From positions 2,542,001 through 2,606,000 of the forward strand of contig OY782500.1 in the NCBI GenBank assembly GCA_963677885.1: DNA of 64,000 nucleotides. The letters run 5' to 3'. The notes beneath the pieces are model-generated. The model worked only from the letters and a program-made list of their open reading frames with translations, ran no database searches and was not told the DNA's origin. A program made the position numbers and the translations under genes. The DNA is from UBA1351 sp963677885. GTDB taxonomy: Bacteria > Bacillota > Clostridia > Lachnospirales > Vallitaleaceae. Below are positions 61,713-64,000 of the stretch, piece by piece (the stretch's first letter is position 1; each line of letters begins with the position of its first letter).

Positions 61713-62924
61713 TTAAAACAAATCAGAAGATATAAAATCTATTAAATAAACATGTTTTACACCTTCAATATTGTCTTCAAACTTATCATCCATTGAAACG
61801 ACATACTTAGGATAATGATCCTTTACAGTTAACAATGGGCCAAACTCCCTCTCTATTGTTTTTTCACTTTCTATTTTATATGTTACTTGAACGTATACTT
61901 TTTCATTCTTCCTCTCAGCAATAAAATCAATTTCTTTGTCTTTCATTTTACCTATAAAAACTGAATATCCGCGTCTAGTAAGTTCATTATATACAATATT
62001 TTCTAGAACTCCTGATATATTTCTATTTCTGTAACCAAAGACAGCATGTTGAATACCTTGATCTGCTAAGTAGAATTTTTCCTGGGTCTTCAATATCTCT
62101 TTACCATGTACATCATATCTATTAACCTTCTCAATTATAAAAGAACTTACAAGAGCATCAATATAATTGTATACCGTAGTGATATCGACTTTTCTATATT
62201 GACTTTTAAAATAATCAGAAATACTCTTCGCCGAAAATGTATTTCCTACATTATCCATTATGTATTTCATTATTCTGTTTAACAACTCAATATTCCTAAT
62301 ATTATACCGTTGAACAACATCTCTTAGAACAATAGAATCATAAATGTCATTGATTATCATATAAGCCGTTTCTTCATCATAGGATGCAATATGAACAGCT
62401 GGAAATCCACCTATGCGGATATATTTTTCGATTAATGTATTTTTGTCTTGTTCTCCTACTAACTCACTTTGAAATTTAAGCATTTCATTAAATGATAAAG
62501 GATACATTCTAAATTGCACATATCGTCCTGTTAACAAAGTTGATAATTCTGATGACAACAAATTTGAATTTGACCCTGTTATATATATATCTACGTCAAA
62601 ATCTACCAAAAAAGAGTTGACAGCCTCTTCCCATCTATCTACTACTTGTATTTCATCAAAAAAAAGATATACTCGTTGATCTGTTTTTATCAAATCTGAA
62701 ATATAATCATAAAAAGTTTTTGAGGTTCTTATGTTGTAATATTTCATACTTTCAAAATTAATATAAATTATCTTATCCTTATCTATACCTCGGCTTTCAA
62801 GATGCATTTGCAACAACTTCAGCATTGTTGATTTGCCAGCTCTTCTAATGCCTGTAATAACTTTTATAACGGGTTTATCTATAAATCTTTCAACATAATC
62901 ATAATATTCTTTTCTTTCAATCAT
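61713..62924 (-). CDS. AAA ATPase with DUF4143 domain
   Basis: 403 residues from ATG 62924. Walker A GIRRAGKST (about residues 24-32), Walker B VYLFFDEIQ, then ITGSNSNLLSSELSTLLTGRYV and MYPLSFNEML, the standard AAA_14/DUF4143 series. The C-terminal half (IEKVNRYDVHGKEILKTQEKFYLAD) is the DUF4143 domain. Function of the family is not established. It has its own well-formed promoter. Confidence 0.92.
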   Translation of the reverse strand: MIERKEYYDYVERFIDKPVIKVITGIRRAGKSTMLKLLQMHLESRGIDKDKIIYINFESMKYYNIRTSKTFYDYISDLIKTDQRVYLFFDEIQVVDRWEEAVNSFLVDFDVDIYITGSNSNLLSSELSTLLTGRYVQFRMYPLSFNEMLKFQSELVGEQDKNTLIEKYIRIGGFPAVHIASYDEETAYMIINDIYDSIVLRDVVQRYNIRNIELLNRIMKYIMDNVGNTFSAKSISDYFKSQYRKVDITTVYNYIDALVSSFIIEKVNRYDVHGKEILKTQEKFYLADQGIQHAVFGYRNRNISGVLENIVYNELTRRGYSVFIGKMKDKEIDFIAERKNEKVYVQVTYKIESEKTIEREFGPLLTVKDHYPKYVVSMDDKFEDNIEGVKHVYLIDFISSDLF

Positions 62925-62942
62925 AATTATCACCTCTCTTCG

Positions 62943-62971
62943 ATTATACTCTATAAAACTATATCCATCAA
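62943..62971 (-). promoter_or_regulatory. Promoter of the DUF4143 ATPase
   Basis: TTGATG (62966-62971), 17-base spacer, TATAAT (62943-62948), minus strand, with GAGAGGT downstream. Confidence 0.8.
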
Positions 62972-63006
62972 TAAAGTTTTTATTGTTATAACCACAAAAA
63001 CTTTAT
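62971..63006. repeat. Inverted repeat upstream of the ATPase promoter
   Basis: ATAAAGTTTTT (62971-62981) and AAAAACTTTAT (62996-63006) are perfect complements directly upstream of the -35. It may bind a regulator of the ATPase gene. Confidence 0.5.
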
Positions 63007-63034
63007 ACTTCTATGTCATTATTATGAATATAAA

Positions 63035-63066
63035 AAGTTCTGAGCAAAATTTCTTACTCAGAACTT
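63035..63066. other. Orphan terminator-like hairpin
   Basis: AAGTTCTGAG and CTCAGAACTT, perfect 10-bp arms. On the minus strand it is followed by TTTTTATA, yet no minus-strand gene lies upstream between it and the SdpR-type gene. The 359-base gap between the ATPase and the SdpR-type gene otherwise holds the promoters and dyads listed, and nothing else that I can see. Confidence 0.55.
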
Positions 63067-63205
63067 GAATTTCTATTCACCTATTCTTTATTATACACGT
63101 TATAACAAAAAGCATGTCTCCACAAGTGTGGATACTCGATTACAGATATTATTTCATTTATTCATGTCCAGTAATCACCCAAATATGAATGACATAGTAT
63201 ATGAC

Positions 63206-63234
63206 TTGACGAATTGTTTTTAGAAGTATATACT
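63206..63234 (+). promoter_or_regulatory. Promoter of the SdpR/SdpI-like operon
   Basis: TTGACG (63206-63211), 17-base spacer, TATACT (63229-63234). Confidence 0.7.
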
Positions 63235-63246
63235 ATAATTATGTAT

Positions 63247-63262
63247 TTAGATAATTATCTAA
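63247..63262 (+). promoter_or_regulatory. ArsR-type operator at the SdpR-like promoter
   Basis: TTAGATAATTATCTAA, a perfect 16-bp palindrome immediately after the predicted start site. Position and form suit auto-repression by the adjacent ArsR-type protein. Confidence 0.8.
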
Positions 63263-63283
63263 TTCTCTAAAGGGAGTGATTAT

Positions 63284-63559
63284 ATGAATGATTCGTTTAA
63301 AGCATTATCAGATCCAACGCGAAGAAAAATATTAGAAATGCTTGTTGACACTGATTTAACGGCTGGAGAAATTGCAGAGGCTTTTGATATGACTAAACCT
63401 TCAATCAGCCATCACTTAAATATATTAAAAGGTGCTGATTTAGTGATTAGTGATAAGCAAGGACAATATGTGGTTTATTCACTGAATACGACTGTGTTTC
63501 AAGAACTGACTAAATGGTTTTTTGATTTCCTAAATAGAGGTGATAAAAATGAAAGATAA
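63284..63559 (+). CDS. ArsR-family repressor (SdpR-like)
   Basis: 91 residues. Winged helix with FKALSDPTRRKILEML and GEIAEAFDMTKPSISHHLNIL. No metal-binding cysteines. It overlaps the next gene by 11 bases. SdpR in Bacillus represses its own operon and that of the immunity protein SdpI; the same layout occurs here. GGGAG precedes the ATG. Confidence 0.92.
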   Translation: MNDSFKALSDPTRRKILEMLVDTDLTAGEIAEAFDMTKPSISHHLNILKGADLVISDKQGQYVVYSLNTTVFQELTKWFFDFLNRGDKNER

Positions 63560-64000
63560 CTTGAAAAAAGATATATGGATAATAGTACTTATGGCAGCCT
63601 CAACTGTTGGTATATTACTTATATACTCTTACTTACCACTGCAGATTCCTGTTCACTGGGACATCAACGGAGATGTTGATAGGTATGGAGATCGAATTAA
63701 TATTATATATCTAGGGTTGATCCCTATCATAATATATATATTGTTCCTAATACTTCCGGTTATTGACCCAAGAAGAAAGAACTACGATAAGCATAAGAAA
63801 GCATATCGTATGACTAAGTATGGAGTCATTCTTCTCATGACATCCATTTCCTGGATATCTATCCTATATACACTGGAGGTTATCTCAGACATTACCCGAT
63901 TACTTTTTTGGATGATTGGAATCATATTTTTACTTATCGGTAATTATATGAGACAGATACGTTCCAATTTCTTTTTTGGCATAAGGAATCCATGGACCTT
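63549..64000 (+). CDS. SdpI-like membrane immunity/sensor protein (3' truncated by window)
   Basis: 150 residues visible, running off the window edge. LQIPVHWDINGDVDRYGDR is the DUF1648 signature found at the start of SdpI-type proteins, followed by several membrane helices (IIYLGLIPIIIYILFLILP, VILLMTSISWISILYTL, LFWMIGIIFLLIGNYM). It overlaps the repressor gene. The toxin component is not in the window. Confidence 0.88.
   Translation, partial: MKDNLKKDIWIIVLMAASTVGILLIYSYLPLQIPVHWDINGDVDRYGDRINIIYLGLIPIIIYILFLILPVIDPRRKNYDKHKKAYRMTKYGVILLMTSISWISILYTLEVISDITRLLFWMIGIIFLLIGNYMRQIRSNFFFGIRNPWT

Noticed and set aside
1..64000. tRNA, rRNA, CRISPR, insertion sequence or prophage genes
   Set aside because: I looked for tRNA-like arms, repeated spacer patterns, transposase motifs and phage structural genes by eye and saw none; a tRNA or repeat search would be more sensitive.

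Overview
The window is a 64 kb chromosomal stretch of moderate-to-low GC DNA from a Gram-positive anaerobe, most likely a Clostridia/Lachnospirales-type Firmicute. This rests on strong AGGAGG ribosome sites with frequent GTG/TTG starts, TTGACA/TATAAT promoters, a T-box leader before argS, lipoprotein signal peptides, an LCP protein, an SdpR/SdpI-type pair, an EFR1-type ferredoxin and a GH3 enzyme with reversed domain order, a layout known from rumen Lachnospiraceae and Ruminococcus. I saw no rRNA, tRNA, CRISPR array, transposase or phage genes.

Layout. 1-6.3 kb: end of a membrane AraC regulator, then a GH5-like glycosidase with an LplB/LplC/LplA-type oligosaccharide ABC transporter. 6.5-8.4 kb: coupled cysteine desulfurase and TtcA-type tRNA thiolation enzyme. 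8.6-16.6 kb: small accessory genes (lipoprotein, GNATs, M50-like peptidase, hydrolase, LCP, 2H phosphoesterase, DUF429), a candidate type I toxin-antitoxin locus at 14.9-15.2 kb and a 124-bp foldback element at 15.7 kb. 16.6-18.8 kb: argS with T-box. 18.8-26 kb: heterodimeric ABC exporter, glycosyltransferase, membrane protein, PAS-GGDEF-EAL protein. 26.2-30.6 kb: sugar ABC transporter with its LacI regulator. 30.8-38.8 kb: XRE regulator, then a seven-gene ketose/polyol catabolic cluster (FGGY kinase, FucU mutarotase, PfkB kinase, class II aldolase, zinc dehydrogenase, aldo-keto reductase, LacI) with two perfect LacI-type operators. 38.8-41.5 kb: thioredoxin-like, secreted helical, pirin and VOC proteins. 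41.6-56 kb: GH3, EFR1 ferredoxin, TipAS-type MerR, dCache-GGDEF-EAL, then a GH105 plus a complete Opp-type transporter. 56.3-64 kb: MgtC, MFS+MerR, a MerR/Trm112-like/methyltransferase fusion, a second MFS, a DUF4143 ATPase and an SdpR/SdpI pair cut by the window end.

The main theme is uptake and degradation of plant oligosaccharides: two Lpl/Mal-type importers, one Opp-type importer paired with an unsaturated-uronyl hydrolase, GH5-like and GH3 enzymes, and a ketose-bisphosphate route into glycolysis. The second theme is stress and drug response: MhqR-like operators before pirin, two MerR/exporter arrangements and a heterodimeric ABC exporter.

The most novel items are the candidate type I toxin-antitoxin pair, a 51-nt leader element shared by the thioredoxin-like and pirin genes, the three-domain MerR-methyltransferase fusion, and the foldback element.
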